Assembly (NCBI GenBank): GCA_963804595.1 | Contig: CAWDQZ010000008.1 | Coordinates: 186,001 to 250,000, forward strand | Direction of reading: 5' to 3' | Origin: DASUPK01 sp963804595 | GTDB taxonomy: Bacteria; Actinomycetota; Thermoleophilia; Solirubrobacterales; 70-9 | Length of the DNA stretch: 64,000 nt | In this document: piece by piece, positions 48,425 through 58,036 of the stretch | Layout: each line of letters starts with the position of its first letter | Numbering within the stretch: the stretch's first letter is position 1 | Program-made: the position numbers and the translations under genes | The notes under the pieces: generated by a model | Seen by the model: the letters and a program-made list of their open reading frames with translations, nothing else | What the model was told of the DNA's origin: nothing | Database searches by the model: none

Positions 48425-49684
48425 TCACCCCTCGGGCGGGGGCGTCCGATGTGCGTCGCGCAGCTCCGGTGCCGGGATCCCCCTCCGGCGGCCGTACCAG
48501 GTGGCCAACGGCACCACGCTGGCCCCGTGGACCAGGACGCTCACCAGCACGGTCACGACCATGACCTCGCCGACGAGCTCGTTGTCGGGAGGGTCCAGCT
48601 CGATGTACGCCAGCAACCCGAAGGCGATGGACGCCAGTCCCCGTGGGCTCACCCAGCCCAGGAACAAGCGGTCCGCCCGCTCGATGTTGGTGCGAGCCAG
48701 TGACAGCACCACCGGGACCGTCCGGGCGACGACCACGGCCAGGACGGCGAAGACCACGATCGCCCAGTCGGTCCCGTCGTCGAGCGTCTGGGTGATGAGC
48801 TGTCCGAAGAGGAACCAGACCAGCAGGCCCAGCAGGACGCCGGTGTCCTCGACGAGGCGGACGGCGTCGTGGGGCAGCAGCCTCGCCGCCCGCCGGAACA
48901 GCAGCCCGGCGACGAACGCCGCCACGAACCCGTTGCCCTTGAGCCCCACCGCCACCAGGTAGGAGAGCAGGGGCAGGGTGAGGACCGCGATGCGCAGGGC
49001 CGGCGGCTCGGTCCACCCGGCCGAGTACGCCCGGGTGATCAGCCACCCGCCGCCGAAGCCGATGGCCACGCCCACCCCGATCGCGATGAGGAACGCCGGC
49101 ACGGCCTCGATGAGGGCTTCCACGTCCGGTGTGGACTCGTCGGCAGTGGCGTGAGCGGCCGCGACGGCGAAGAGGAACAGCGGCGCGATGAAGCCGTCGT
49201 TGAAGCCGCTCTCGACGTTGAGCAGGTCGCGCAGGCGGGACGGGATCCGGCGGTCGCGGACCAGGGCGACCACCGGGGCCAGGTCGGTCGGCATGACCAC
49301 CGTCGCGATGACCGCGAGGATCCAGAAGTGCGCGTGCGGGAAGGTCAGCGCCCCGAACGCGACCGCGAGGACCAGGGACAACGGCAGCGCGATCAGCAAC
49401 AGCCGGGCGGTGATCTTCGGCTCCTTGCCGAAGAAACCGCCCTCCACCTCGGTCGCGTCGACGAACAGGACCACGGCCAGGACGACCTCGACGAAGTGCT
49501 CGATGGCGGAGGTGTCGAGCTCGAGCTGGTAGAGCGGGTCCGACCCCGCGGTCAGCGCGACACCCGCGGCCACCATCGCGATGGGCGCCGTGACGCTCCA
49601 GCGAGCCAGGCGGCCGGCGACCAGGCCCCACGCCAGGGGGATGAGGACCAACGCCGCCAGGGCCAGCACGGGGCCAACTCTCAC
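48425..49684 (-). CDS. CPA1-type Na+/H+ antiporter
   Basis: A 419-residue protein with about 12 helices and a GTG start at 49684. Motifs include VMPTDLAPVVALVRD, LNVESGFNDGFIAPLF (the NhaP-type ND motif at FND) and GWVSPRGLASIAFGLL. It lacks the long cytoplasmic tail of many CPA1 members, ending in a short Pro-rich stretch. Function is Na+ or K+ efflux against protons. It is convergent with the cNMP protein (4-base gap) and divergent from the ABC exporter, with phased CCAGCG repeats in between. Confidence 0.9.
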   Translation of the reverse strand: MRVGPVLALAALVLIPLAWGLVAGRLARWSVTAPIAMVAAGVALTAGSDPLYQLELDTSAIEHFVEVVLAVVLFVDATEVEGGFFGKEPKITARLLLIALPLSLVLAVAFGALTFPHAHFWILAVIATVVMPTDLAPVVALVRDRRIPSRLRDLLNVESGFNDGFIAPLFLFAVAAAHATADESTPDVEALIEAVPAFLIAIGVGVAIGFGGGWLITRAYSAGWTEPPALRIAVLTLPLLSYLVAVGLKGNGFVAAFVAGLLFRRAARLLPHDAVRLVEDTGVLLGLLVWFLFGQLITQTLDDGTDWAIVVFAVLAVVVARTVPVVLSLARTNIERADRLFLGWVSPRGLASIAFGLLAYIELDPPDNELVGEVMVVTVLVSVLVHGASVVPLATWYGRRRGIPAPELRDAHRTPPPEG

Positions 49685-49711
49685 ACGTGCACCACGGTCC
49701 CCGCGAGGGGC

Positions 49712-49782
49712 GTACCAGCGCGGGTCCGACCGTGCCAGAGCCTGTCAGCGCGTGCCAGCGGCGTGTGCGCGGCATGCCAGCG
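49712..49782 (+). promoter_or_regulatory. Phased NCCAGCG repeats between divergent transporter genes
   Basis: The motif (G)CCAGCG or one-base variants occurs at about 49714, 49734, 49744, 49754 and 49776: distances 20, 10, 10 and 22, all near multiples of the helix turn. This 118-base gap separates the antiporter start (49684) and the ABC gene start (49803). It may be the binding site of a regulator, perhaps the AfsR-like protein downstream. Confidence 0.5.
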
Positions 49783-49802
49783 GCGTCCCTGACGATCAGG
49801 TC

Positions 49803-50771
49803 ATGACATCACCAGACCTCATGATCCAGGCCGAGGGGCTCCGGAAGCGCTTCGGCTCCACCCAGGCCCTCGACGGGGTCGACCTCGCTGTTCCCGCCGG
49901 CACCGTCCTCGGTGTCCTCGGCCCGAACGGCGCCGGTAAGACCACCGCCGTCCGCATCCTCGCGACGCTGCTCCAGGCCGACTCGGGCACCGCCCTGGTC
50001 GGCGGGTACGACGTCGCCACCCAGCCGCACCAGGTCCGCCGCACCATCGGCCTCACCGGGCAGTACGCCTCGGTCGACGAGGACCTCACCGGCACCCAGA
50101 ACCTTCTGCTCATCGGCCAGCTGCTGGGCCTCTCCTCGCGCGACGGCAAGGCTCGCGCCGCGGAGCTGCTCGAGTGGTTCGACCTCGGGGAGGCCGCGAG
50201 CCGGATGGCGAAGACCTACAGCGGCGGTATGCGTCGGCGGCTCGACCTCGCGGCCAGCCTCGTCGGCCGTCCCGCGGTGATCTTCCTCGACGAGCCGACC
50301 ACGGGTCTCGACCCGGCCAAGCGCGAGGACATGTGGGACGTCGTGCGCAACCTCGTCGACGACGGGTCCACCGTCCTGCTGACCACGCAGTACCTCGACG
50401 AGGCCGACGCGCTCGCCGACGAGATCACCGTCATCGACCACGGGCGCGTCATCGCCCACGACACCCCGGACGGCCTCAAGCGGGTCATCGGCGGCCAGCG
50501 CATCGTCGTGACGCCGAGCGACCACGACCGGCTGGGCGACGTCGAGCGGCTGCTGGTGGACGTCACCGGCCACCCCGCCGCCGTCACCGGTCGCGCCGAG
50601 CTCACCGTGCCCGTCACCGATGAAGACGTGTTCGCGCACGTCGTCGGCCGGCTGGCCGCCGAGGGCATCGGCGTCAACGAGCTCTCCCTGCACCTGCCGA
50701 GCCTCGACGAGGTCTTCATGACCCTCACCGGCCACGGCACCACCGACTCCAAGGAAGGGGAAGCGGCATGA
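49803..50771 (+). CDS. Drug-type ABC exporter ATP-binding protein (DrrA-like)
   Basis: A 322-residue ATPase from the ATG at 49803. Walker A GPNGAGKTT, signature YSGGMRRRLDLA, Walker B VIFLDEPTTGLDP, and the His-loop is replaced by LLTTQYLDEAD, typical for daunorubicin-resistance type (DrrA) proteins where Gln takes the His place. A C-terminal domain follows from about residue 225 with LSLHLPSLDEVFMTLTGHG. It works with the ABC-2 permease gene overlapping by ATGA. Exports a lipid or drug-like molecule. Confidence 0.94.
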   Translation: MTSPDLMIQAEGLRKRFGSTQALDGVDLAVPAGTVLGVLGPNGAGKTTAVRILATLLQADSGTALVGGYDVATQPHQVRRTIGLTGQYASVDEDLTGTQNLLLIGQLLGLSSRDGKARAAELLEWFDLGEAASRMAKTYSGGMRRRLDLAASLVGRPAVIFLDEPTTGLDPAKREDMWDVVRNLVDDGSTVLLTTQYLDEADALADEITVIDHGRVIAHDTPDGLKRVIGGQRIVVTPSDHDRLGDVERLLVDVTGHPAAVTGRAELTVPVTDEDVFAHVVGRLAAEGIGVNELSLHLPSLDEVFMTLTGHGTTDSKEGEAA

Positions 50772-51610
50772 CCACCACCACCGCACCCACGCATACCGGA
50801 CCGTCCCGGTCCGCCGGCCCCGGCCGGCACGTCGAGCCGACCACCGGCGGCGGCTCCCTGTTCACCCACGCCCGGGTCCTCGCCCGGCGCAGCCTCATCA
50901 AGATGTGGCGCACCCCCGAGGCGCTCATCGACGTGACGCTCCAGCCGGTGGTCTTCCTGGCCCTGTTCACCTACATCTTCGGCGGAGCGATCGCCGGCGG
51001 CTCGCAGCAGGAGTACCTCCAGTTCCTCCTGCCGGGCATGGTGGGCCAGCTCATCGCCATGGCCAGCGTCAGCATCGGCGTCAACCTCAACCAGGACATC
51101 GAGAAGGGCGTCTTCGACCGGTTCCGGTCGCTGCCGATCTCGCGGTCCGCCCCACTGGTCGGTGCCGTCATGGCCGACGTGGTCCGCTACCTCATCCTCT
51201 TCGTCGTGACGATGAGTGTCGGTCTCCTCATGGGCTTCCAGGTCGGCACCAGCTGGCTCGGAGTGCTCGCGGCCCTCGGGATCTCGATGGCCTTCGCGCT
51301 CTGCTTCGCCTGGATCTCGGTGTTCGTCGGGATGATCGCCCGGACGTCCGGCGCGGTGCAGGGGATCATGTTCCTGCTCGTGCTGCCCCTCGGGTTCGCC
51401 AGCAACACCTACGTCCCGACGTCGACGCTGCCCAGCTGGATGCAGACCTTCGTCAGCCACAACCCGATCACCTACCTGGTCAGCACGGTCCGTGGGCTGA
51501 TGGTCGGTGGACCGGTCGCCGAGAACCTCATCGGGACCCTCGTGTGGATGGCCGGGCTGGTCGTGGTGTTCGTCCCGCTGGCCCTCTGGGCCTACCGGCG
51601 CCGCGCCTGA
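50768..51610 (+). CDS. ABC-2 type exporter permease (DrrB-like)
   Basis: A 280-residue membrane protein with six helices. After a Thr/Pro-rich N-terminus come LARRSLIKMWRTPEALIDVT, GVFDRFRSLPISRSAPLVG (the coupling helix region of DrrB proteins) and NTYVPTSTLPSWMQTF with a final VAENLIGTLVWM helix. It pairs with the preceding ATPase. The gene's end overlaps the 3' end of the AfsR-like gene by 19 bases. No biosynthetic genes are next to it, so the substrate is not evident. Confidence 0.93.
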   Translation: MTTTTAPTHTGPSRSAGPGRHVEPTTGGGSLFTHARVLARRSLIKMWRTPEALIDVTLQPVVFLALFTYIFGGAIAGGSQQEYLQFLLPGMVGQLIAMASVSIGVNLNQDIEKGVFDRFRSLPISRSAPLVGAVMADVVRYLILFVVTMSVGLLMGFQVGTSWLGVLAALGISMAFALCFAWISVFVGMIARTSGAVQGIMFLLVLPLGFASNTYVPTSTLPSWMQTFVSHNPITYLVSTVRGLMVGGPVAENLIGTLVWMAGLVVVFVPLALWAYRRRA

Positions 51611-54600
51611 ACCGGCGCCTCGACCCCGCCGACCTCGTCGGCCTCCAGCGGCTCGGCCTCCGTCACGTCCAGTGACGCGGGGTCGAGCCGCTTCGCCGCG
51701 TCCGCCTGGGACAGCGACCAGCCCCGTTCGTATGCGGCGGCGAACGCCTCCTCGCCCAGCCGGGTCGGGAGTACGGCGAACAGCTCGGCGATGGTGGGGT
51801 CGGTCGGCGTCCTCGATACCCCGCACCCGCGCCGCCGCACCGAGAAGCTCCGCCGCGTCCTCGCACCGGTCGTACGCCAGGGCCAGACGCGCCGTGGCGG
51901 TGCCGTTGCCCGCGAGGATCGGCATGTCCCTCGTCGCCAGCGCCGCGGTGTACCCGGCGGTCACGCTCTTGCTCGCCGCGTCGAGGTCGCCGAGCTCGAC
52001 GTCGAGCAGCGCCACCATGGTGCCGAGCAGGGCCTGGCCGTGCGCTCCGCCGAGGGCTCGGCTGCTCTCCGCCTGGGCGGTCATCGTGTCGCGGATCGCG
52101 GCGACCCTGTCCATGTCGCCCTCGCGCACCGCGATCCACCCGCGACCCGCGTTGGCGAGGATCTGCGGGAACCCGCTGGCGTCCTCGAGCTCGTCGAACC
52201 GCGCGATCTCGCGCCGGGCCCCGTCGAGGTCGTCCAGCCGCAGCCGCAGGTTCGCCAGGCGCATCGCCATGAAGGCCTCGTCGGAGTGCGCGCCGAGGGC
52301 CCGGAGGTACTCCTCGGCCTCGGCGTAGGACGCGATGGCGCCCTCGAGGTCGCCGTCGTAGGTCTGCAGCTGGGCCTTCATCGCCACGACGGTGGCGAGA
52401 CCCCAGCGGTCGCCGAGGGCGGTGAACTCCTCGAACGCGGTGTCGACGTTCGCCCGCGTCACCTCGACGTGCCCGAAGTTCTCCGCCATGGCGGCCCCGA
52501 GCATCAACATCACCGCCCGGACCCACGGGTCCGGGTGCTCGACGCCGGCGAGGCGCTTCTGCTCGGCGACCTCGGGGCTCCCGGCGAAGTACGCGAGCAT
52601 GGCCCGCAGGACCACCGCCTGGGGCAGCGCGTAGTCCGGGTCGGGGAGCAGCTCGAGCTCCTGCTGCAGCGCGGCGGCCTTCAGGGTCATGTCCTCCTCG
52701 AAGGCGGTGTTGTCCTCCATGCCGCGCGTCATCAGCATCACCACGCGGGCCAGCTCGCGGGCGCCCGGAGCGGCCTCGCCCGGCACGGCCAGCGCATACC
52801 CCAGCCAGGTCCAGGCCTCGGCGTGCGCGCCGACCAGCGACCAGTACCAGCTCAGCTCGAGGACCATCCGCATCGTGCGCGCCGCGTCCTCGGAGTCGCC
52901 GAGGTAGCGGACGGCCGAGAGGATATTGTCGTGCTCGACGTCGAGAACCCTTGCGGCGTCGAGCTGTTGGGCGTCGTAGAGCCGTCGTGACTGGAGCGAG
53001 ACGAGGTCGGCGAAGAACGTCGCGTGCCGCAGTCGCGCCTCGTCGACGTCGCGGCGCTCGGCCAGCCGGTCGATCCCGAACTCCCGGATCGTCTCCAGCA
53101 TCCGGTAGCGCAGCCCGTGCGACTCGTCCACCGTCAGCAGCGACTTGTCGACGAGCGAGCCGAGCAGCGTGGGGACGTCGGCGGCGTCGAGGCGCTCGTC
53201 GGCGCAGACCGCGGTGGCGCTCTCCGTCGTCGACCCGGCGGGGAAGACGGCGAGCCGCTCGGCCAACAGCCGCTCGTCGGCGGTGAGGAGGTCCCAGCTC
53301 CACTCCACGACGGCCCGGAGCGTCTGGTGGCGGGGGAGCGCGGTGCGGCGGCCACCGGTCAGCAGCCGGAACCGGTCGGAGAGCCGTTTCGCGACCTCCG
53401 ACACGGGCAGCACCCGGGTCCTCGCCGCCGCCAGCTCGATGGCCAGCGGCAGACCGTCGAGGCGGCGCACGATCTCGACGACCGGTGCCAGGGTCGACTC
53501 GTCGAGGACCAGCCCGGAGCGGACCGCGGAGGCACGCTCGACGAAGAGCTGCACCGACGCATACGACATGGCCTCGTCGAGCCGGACCTCCCACGGTGGG
53601 AGCCCGAGCGGCGGAAGGACGCAGAGCGACTCCCCGTCGACCCCCAGCGGTTCGCGGCTGGTGGCCAGCACCCGCAGCGTGGGGCAGGACGCCAGGAGGT
53701 CCTCGACGAGCCGCGCGGCGGCGTCGAGCAGGTGCTCGCAGTTGTCGACGACGAGCAGGTACGGCCCGGCACTCAACGTCGCGACGAGGAGCGAGAAGTC
53801 GTCGGTGCCTCGGCGCGCCTCGCGGGTGCGCTCGAGGACGATGGCCTCGCGCAGGTCGAGGGCGGCCAGGAACGCCGGCAGGACGCCGTTCTCGTCGCGC
53901 ACCGGCGCGAGCTCGACGAGCGATGCGCCGCCCCCGTGGGCGGCCTGCCACGCCCGGCCGACCTCGGTGGCCAACCGGGTCTTGCCGGCGCCACCGGGAC
54001 CGACCACCGTCGCCAGCCGGCTGCCGGTGAGCACCCCGACGACCCGCTCGGTCTCGGCCTCTCGCCCGAGGAAGCTGGTCAGCCCGGCGCGCAGCCCGGG
54101 GCGGCGGCCGATGGGTGGCTGGGCGCCGGGGACGTCCTCGCGCAGCAGCGCCAGGTGGAGCTCGCGCAGCGCGGGGGAGGGGTCGGTGCCGAGGGTGTCC
54201 GCGAGGGTGCTCCGGAGCCGCTCGTAGGCGGCCAGCGCCTCCGCGGGGCGGCCGGTGGCGGCCAGGGCGCGCATCAGCTGGCCGGTGAGCTGCTCGCGAA
54301 GAGGGTTCGCGCGGGTGCGGTCCTCGAGCTCGGCGACCACGTCGGCGGCGTGACCCAGGGCCAGGTCCGCGTCGACCCGGGCGGCGAGGGCGTCGAGCCG
54401 CTCCTCGTCGAGCCGGGCGGCCAGCGCGACCGCGTACTCGCCGTCGTCCGCGTCGGCGAGGGCCGGACCGCGCCACAGGTCGAGGGCCTCGGCGAGCGTC
54501 GACCGGGCCGTCGCCGCGTCGCCGGCGGCCAGGAGGTCCCGACCTCGGCGGGCCAACCGTCGGAACCGCTCGGCGTCGACGGCGTCGCTCGCGACGGTGA

Positions 54601-54865
54601 GCCGGTAGCCCTGGTGCGACTGCTGGACCACGGCCGGGTTGCCCAGGGCGCGGCGCAGCCGGGAGACCAGCGTCTGGAGGGCGCCGACGGGGTCGGCGGG
54701 CGGGTCCTCGCCCCAGACCGCGTCGACGAGCTCGGCGCTGGTGACGACGTGACCGGCGTCGACGGCCAGCCGGGTGACGAGACGCCGCAGCCGAGACCCG
54801 GCGACGTCGATCGCGACGCCCCCCGGGCCGACCACCTCGAGCTCGCCGAGGACCCGCACCTCCAC
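51592..54865 (-). CDS. AfsR/SARP-like regulator (BTAD, ATPase, TPR), 1-nt frameshift
   Basis: A protein of about 1090 residues. Residues 1-95 are a winged helix (MEVRVLGELEVVGPGGVAID), 97-245 a BTAD domain, 270-560 an NB-ARC-like ATPase (VGPGGAGKTRLA, LVVDNCEHLLDAA, LATSREPLGV) and 620 onward TPR-like repeats. At about 51812-51816 the frame breaks: after ARVRGIED one extra base throws it off, while the next frame continues with PTDPTIAELFAVLPTRL, LGEEAFAAAYERGWSLSQAD and ends at 51592. The in-frame reading past the break runs on through antisense of the ABC genes and is not real. A sequencing error or a true inactivation are both possible. It may control the exporter genes. Confidence 0.88.
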
Positions 54866-54932
54866 GGCCGTCGAGTCTGTCAGACGAGACTGACCGGATC
54901 ATCGCCGCGCCCCGGCTGCCAGACTGGGCGCC

Positions 54933-55382
54933 GTGTCGACCAGCCCGTACTGCGTCAGTGTGCCTCTGCGATGGTCCGACATGGACGCGTACGGCCACGT
55001 CAACAACGTCCAGTTCCTCCGGCTGCTGGAGGACGCGCGCGTGACCGGGTTCAAGGAGTGGTTCGGCCAGGACCGCTCGCTGCTCGACGAGGGCGTCCTC
55101 GTCGCGCGGCACGAGATCGAGTACATCGCGCCGCTCACCTTCCGGCACGCGCCGATCGCCGTGGAGATGTGGGTGACGAAGATGGGTGGGGCGGGGTTCG
55201 ACATCGGGTACGACGTACGCGACCCCGAGGACGTCGGGAACGGCCACTACGCACGGGCCGAGACGAGCCTCGTCCTCTACGACTTCGCCCAGTCCCGGCC
55301 GCGCCGGATCCGCCCGGAAGAGAAGGCGATCCTCGAGGGGCTGCGCGGTGCTCCGGTTCCCTTCCGGTGGCGGGGGCGGTGA
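54933..55382 (+). CDS. Acyl-CoA thioesterase, 4HBT/YbgC family
   Basis: A 149-residue hotdog-fold protein with GTG start at 54933. The active-site segment WSDMDAYGHVNNVQFLRLLE (Asp and His) is followed by the long hot-dog helix, and HEIEYIAPLTFRHAPIAVE matches the second strand. It hydrolyses acyl-CoA thioesters in the cytoplasm. The stop overlaps the next gene by GTGA. It lies divergent from the AfsR-like gene, 67 bases apart. Confidence 0.92.
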   Translation: MSTSPYCVSVPLRWSDMDAYGHVNNVQFLRLLEDARVTGFKEWFGQDRSLLDEGVLVARHEIEYIAPLTFRHAPIAVEMWVTKMGGAGFDIGYDVRDPEDVGNGHYARAETSLVLYDFAQSRPRRIRPEEKAILEGLRGAPVPFRWRGR

Positions 55383-56014
55383 CTCCGGAGGGCCGGATCG
55401 TCCTCGACGACGCCCAGGGGTATGCCGACCTGCGCACGTTCGTCGCGCGGGCCCGGCAGCTCGACGAGGACGGGGCGGTGCGGCTCCAGGCCGACGGCAC
55501 CGTCCTCGCCGCCTACGTCGGCGTGCTGCCCGGGCGGGGGCTGATGGGCGACGGGGCCGTGGTCGGGCTGCGGACGATGCGGCTGGGCCGCCCGACGACC
55601 CTCGACGCGACGGTGGCGCTGGCGGCGGTCGGCGACCGGCTCGCCCGGGACACCAGCGCGGGACTCGAGCTGCCACCCGTGACGGTGCAGACCGCGTGGG
55701 CCGCGATGACGCCGCCCCGCGCCGGGTGGGAGCCGGTCGGGTCGGTCGACGCGGAAGCGCTGGTCGTCGCGGCGCGAGCGGGGATCGCCGAGGTGGCCCT
55801 GGGGGCGCCGACCGGGTCCGGCGGTCAGGCCGTGACCGACCTGCGGCAGCGGGTCTGGGGCCGGCTGACCGACACGAAGCCCCCGGTGCCGGCGGGTGCC
55901 GCGTTCGCCGCATACGCGCTGGGCTTCCTGGACCCGGCGCTGCGCTGCGACGTCGTCGCGCACGGCCGGTGGACGCGGCTCAGCTCACCGCGCGGCCACG
56001 TCCTCGTTCGCTGA
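55379..56014 (+). CDS. Conserved hypothetical protein coupled to the thioesterase
   Basis: A 211-residue soluble protein with GTG start at 55379, overlapping the thioesterase stop as GTGA. It starts with VTPEGRIVLDDAQGYADLRT and contains VLPGRGLMGDGAVVGLRTMRL and a C-terminal half rich in Ala and Val. I have no firm family; similar proteins seem to follow thioesterases in actinobacteria. Its 3' end overlaps the convergent MFS gene by 30 bases. No signal peptide. Function unknown. Confidence 0.75.
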   Translation: MTPEGRIVLDDAQGYADLRTFVARARQLDEDGAVRLQADGTVLAAYVGVLPGRGLMGDGAVVGLRTMRLGRPTTLDATVALAAVGDRLARDTSAGLELPPVTVQTAWAAMTPPRAGWEPVGSVDAEALVVAARAGIAEVALGAPTGSGGQAVTDLRQRVWGRLTDTKPPVPAGAAFAAYALGFLDPALRCDVVAHGRWTRLSSPRGHVLVR

Positions 56015-57445
56015 GGGCGCGCGGCAGCGGCGGCCGCTGAGGACGACGAGGGCGGCCACGCCGGCGAGGACCGACCAGATGGCGATGTAGGTGTGCCGGT
56101 CGCCGCCGGCGGTGTGCAAGGTGGCGAAGAGAGCGCTGGCGACGGCGATGCCGATCACGCTGCCGAGGACGTCGGACAGCTGCAGCGACGCCGAGGCCGA
56201 GCTGTGCTCCGAGACCGGCGCGAGGTCGAGCAGGATCACCGAGAGGCTGGTGGAGCCCAGCCCCATCCCGAGCCCCGCGAAGACCATGGCGGGGGCGAAG
56301 AACCAGACCGACCACCCCAGCGCGGTCAGCAGCACCATGAGCAGGGCCCCGGCCGCGACCAGGGCACCTCCCGCCGAGACCAGCACCCATCGTCGACCCG
56401 TGAACGTCGGCCGCCCCTGGATCCACGACCCCGCCGACCAGCCCAGCGACCCGACGGCCAGCAGGATCCCGGCGAGCGACACGGTCGAGCCGCGCTCCTG
56501 GGTGAGCATCAGCGGGACGTAGGTGATCGTCCCGTTGAACGCCGCGTTGAGGAAGAACCGGCTGAGGATCACCGAGGGCAGGCCGGCCGCCATCCGCAGC
56601 GTCCCGGGCGGGAGCAACCGTGGCGTGACGACGAGCAGCCCGACGACACCGAGGATCGCCGCTCCCGTCTCCCAGGAGAACAGGCGGACCTGGTCGTACG
56701 TGCCGAGCTGGAGCAGGCCCGCGGCGAGGGCCACCAGCACGCCGGCACCGGCGGTCCGGCGGTGCGATGCGCGTTCGTTCGGGTCGCTCTCGCTGTCCCC
56801 GGTTCGCGAGATCGCGCGGCGCTGGCTGACGATCATGGCCAGGGTCATCAGCGCCGGCGGGACCACCACCCAGAAGACCAGCCGCCACGTGAACGCCGTG
56901 GTCAGCCAGCCGGACAGCGGCGCCCCGATCAGGGACGGCAGCACCCAGGCGGCCGAGACCCAGGCGAACACCCTCGGGCGCAGCTCGGTGGGGTAGACGC
57001 GGCCGATGACGACGTAGAGCACGACGACGACCAGGCCCGCACCGAGGCCGGTGACCGCACGTCCCACGAGCAGGACGGGGAACGACCCGGCCAGCCCGCA
57101 GATCGCCGCGCCTCCGGCGAAGAGCAGCTGCCCCGCCACCAGACCCGGCATCGGTCCGGACCGGTCGGACCACACGCCGGCCAGCACGATGCCGAGCAGC
57201 TGGCCGGTGAGCATCACCGAGAACGCGAGCCCGTAGCTGCGGACCGCGCCCAGCTCCTCCGCGGCGGTCGGCATCGCCGTGGCGATCGCCATGAACTCGA
57301 ACGCGACGATCGTCACCATGGCGATGACGGCCACCGAGATCAGCCGGTATGCGGGGGCGAACACTCCCGGTAGTGGGCCGGGCACCGGCGCCGGGGTCAC
57401 CGGGTCGCCAGCGGTCTTCCGCTCGGCATCCCCGGTGGTGCTCAT
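55985..57445 (-). CDS. MFS drug exporter (DHA2/14-TM-like)
   Basis: A 486-residue transporter from the ATG at 57445 with 14 predicted helices. Signature pieces: AFEFMAIATAMPTAAEELG in helix 1, VWSDRSGPMPGLVAGQ for the D-R loop between helices 2 and 3, LLVGRAVTGLGAGL and a motif-C-like helix 5 (VLPSLIGAPLSGWL). Exports hydrophobic drugs or metabolites with protons. Stands alone on the minus strand. No adjacent regulator of the TetR or MarR type is seen. Confidence 0.93.
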   Translation of the reverse strand: MSTTGDAERKTAGDPVTPAPVPGPLPGVFAPAYRLISVAVIAMVTIVAFEFMAIATAMPTAAEELGAVRSYGLAFSVMLTGQLLGIVLAGVWSDRSGPMPGLVAGQLLFAGGAAICGLAGSFPVLLVGRAVTGLGAGLVVVVLYVVIGRVYPTELRPRVFAWVSAAWVLPSLIGAPLSGWLTTAFTWRLVFWVVVPPALMTLAMIVSQRRAISRTGDSESDPNERASHRRTAGAGVLVALAAGLLQLGTYDQVRLFSWETGAAILGVVGLLVVTPRLLPPGTLRMAAGLPSVILSRFFLNAAFNGTITYVPLMLTQERGSTVSLAGILLAVGSLGWSAGSWIQGRPTFTGRRWVLVSAGGALVAAGALLMVLLTALGWSVWFFAPAMVFAGLGMGLGSTSLSVILLDLAPVSEHSSASASLQLSDVLGSVIGIAVASALFATLHTAGGDRHTYIAIWSVLAGVAALVVLSGRRCRAPSANEDVAAR

Positions 57446-57543
57446 CGACCCGAGTGTAGGAAAGTCCGATCGGCCGGTCGGTAGCGGCTTCCCAGCCGTT
57501 CGGCCGACCGGGCCACACCGGCTGTGGTGCAACAATCCGAGGG

Positions 57544-57747
57544 ATGAACGGGACGCGGGAGCTCCTCATCTCGCCGTGCCAGGCGCGATGCTCCTGGTCC
57601 ACGTCGGGCGAACGGCTCGGCGAGGACCTCCTCTTCGCGTGCTCGGCGTGCGGGAGCGAGTGGGTCGCAACGGAGGCCTGGACGCCGGTCGACTGGCAGG
57701 GCGTGGTCCCCGAGGCGGTCCAGGCGGAGCGCGCTCGCGGGGCGTAG
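57544..57747 (+). CDS. Small zinc-ribbon-like protein, 67 aa
   Basis: A 67-residue protein from the ATG at 57544. It has C12 and C16 (SPCQARC) and a CSAC pair at 33-36 followed by GSEWVATEAWTP, suggesting a small zinc ribbon. Similar short proteins with LLISPCQARC and FACSACGSEW are common in actinobacteria; their function is unknown. It stands 98 bases from the divergent MFS gene. There is no strong ribosome-binding site, but the coding pattern is good. Confidence 0.75.
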   Translation: MNGTRELLISPCQARCSWSTSGERLGEDLLFACSACGSEWVATEAWTPVDWQGVVPEAVQAERARGA

Positions 57748-57827
57748 CCGCCGAGACGGTCCGCGATCGGACCCGCCGCGGGACACGGATCGGTGTGTCG
57801 GTCGGGGTGTCGGGTGGAGCACGGCCT

Positions 57828-57895
57828 CGGGTACCCGTTGGGGTAGCCCACGATGCTGCGGGAACGACCCGAACGGGTACCCGACCGGTTACCCG
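57828..57895. promoter_or_regulatory. Three CGGGTACCCG palindromes
   Basis: Perfect palindromes CGGGTACCCG lie at 57828-57837 and 57874-57883, and a variant CGGTTACCCG at 57886-57895. They lie in the 289-base gap between two converging genes (57747 and 58037), where no start codon is near, so their use as an operator is doubtful; they may be structural or a terminator. Confidence 0.45.
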
Positions 57896-57936
57896 ATCGT
57901 CCCGCGACGACCGAACGCCCGAGCGAGCGCCGCGAC

Positions 57937-58020
57937 CGAGCGTCCGACCGAGCGCCCGACCGAGCGCCCGACCGAGCGCCCGGCCGAGCGCCCGACCGAG
58001 CGCCCGACCGAGCGCACGGC
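57937..58020 (+). repeat. Seven 12-bp tandem repeats
   Basis: The motif CGAGCG starts at 57937, 57949, 57961, 57973, 57985, 57997 and 58009, an exact 12-base period; the unit is CGAGCGCCCGAC with a few changes in the first, fifth and last copies. It has no spacers and lies between two convergent gene ends. It may be a simple-sequence expansion, or a terminator-like structure for the WXG-like gene. Confidence 0.8.
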
Positions 58021-58036
58021 ATGGACTGCCCGTGGC

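Noticed and set aside
50216..51814. Very long open frame continuing the AfsR-like protein past position 51814 through the ABC exporter genes
   Set aside because: The residues after the break have no AfsR similarity and lie antisense to well-conserved ABC genes; the family sequence continues in another frame and stops at 51592.
53024..55378. Long plus-strand open frame across the AfsR-like gene
   Set aside because: It is the antisense of a conserved gene; only the part from the GTG at 55379 onward encodes a plausible protein coupled to the thioesterase.
57937..58020. Possible CRISPR array
   Set aside because: Repeats are contiguous 12-mers without spacers, and no cas gene is near.
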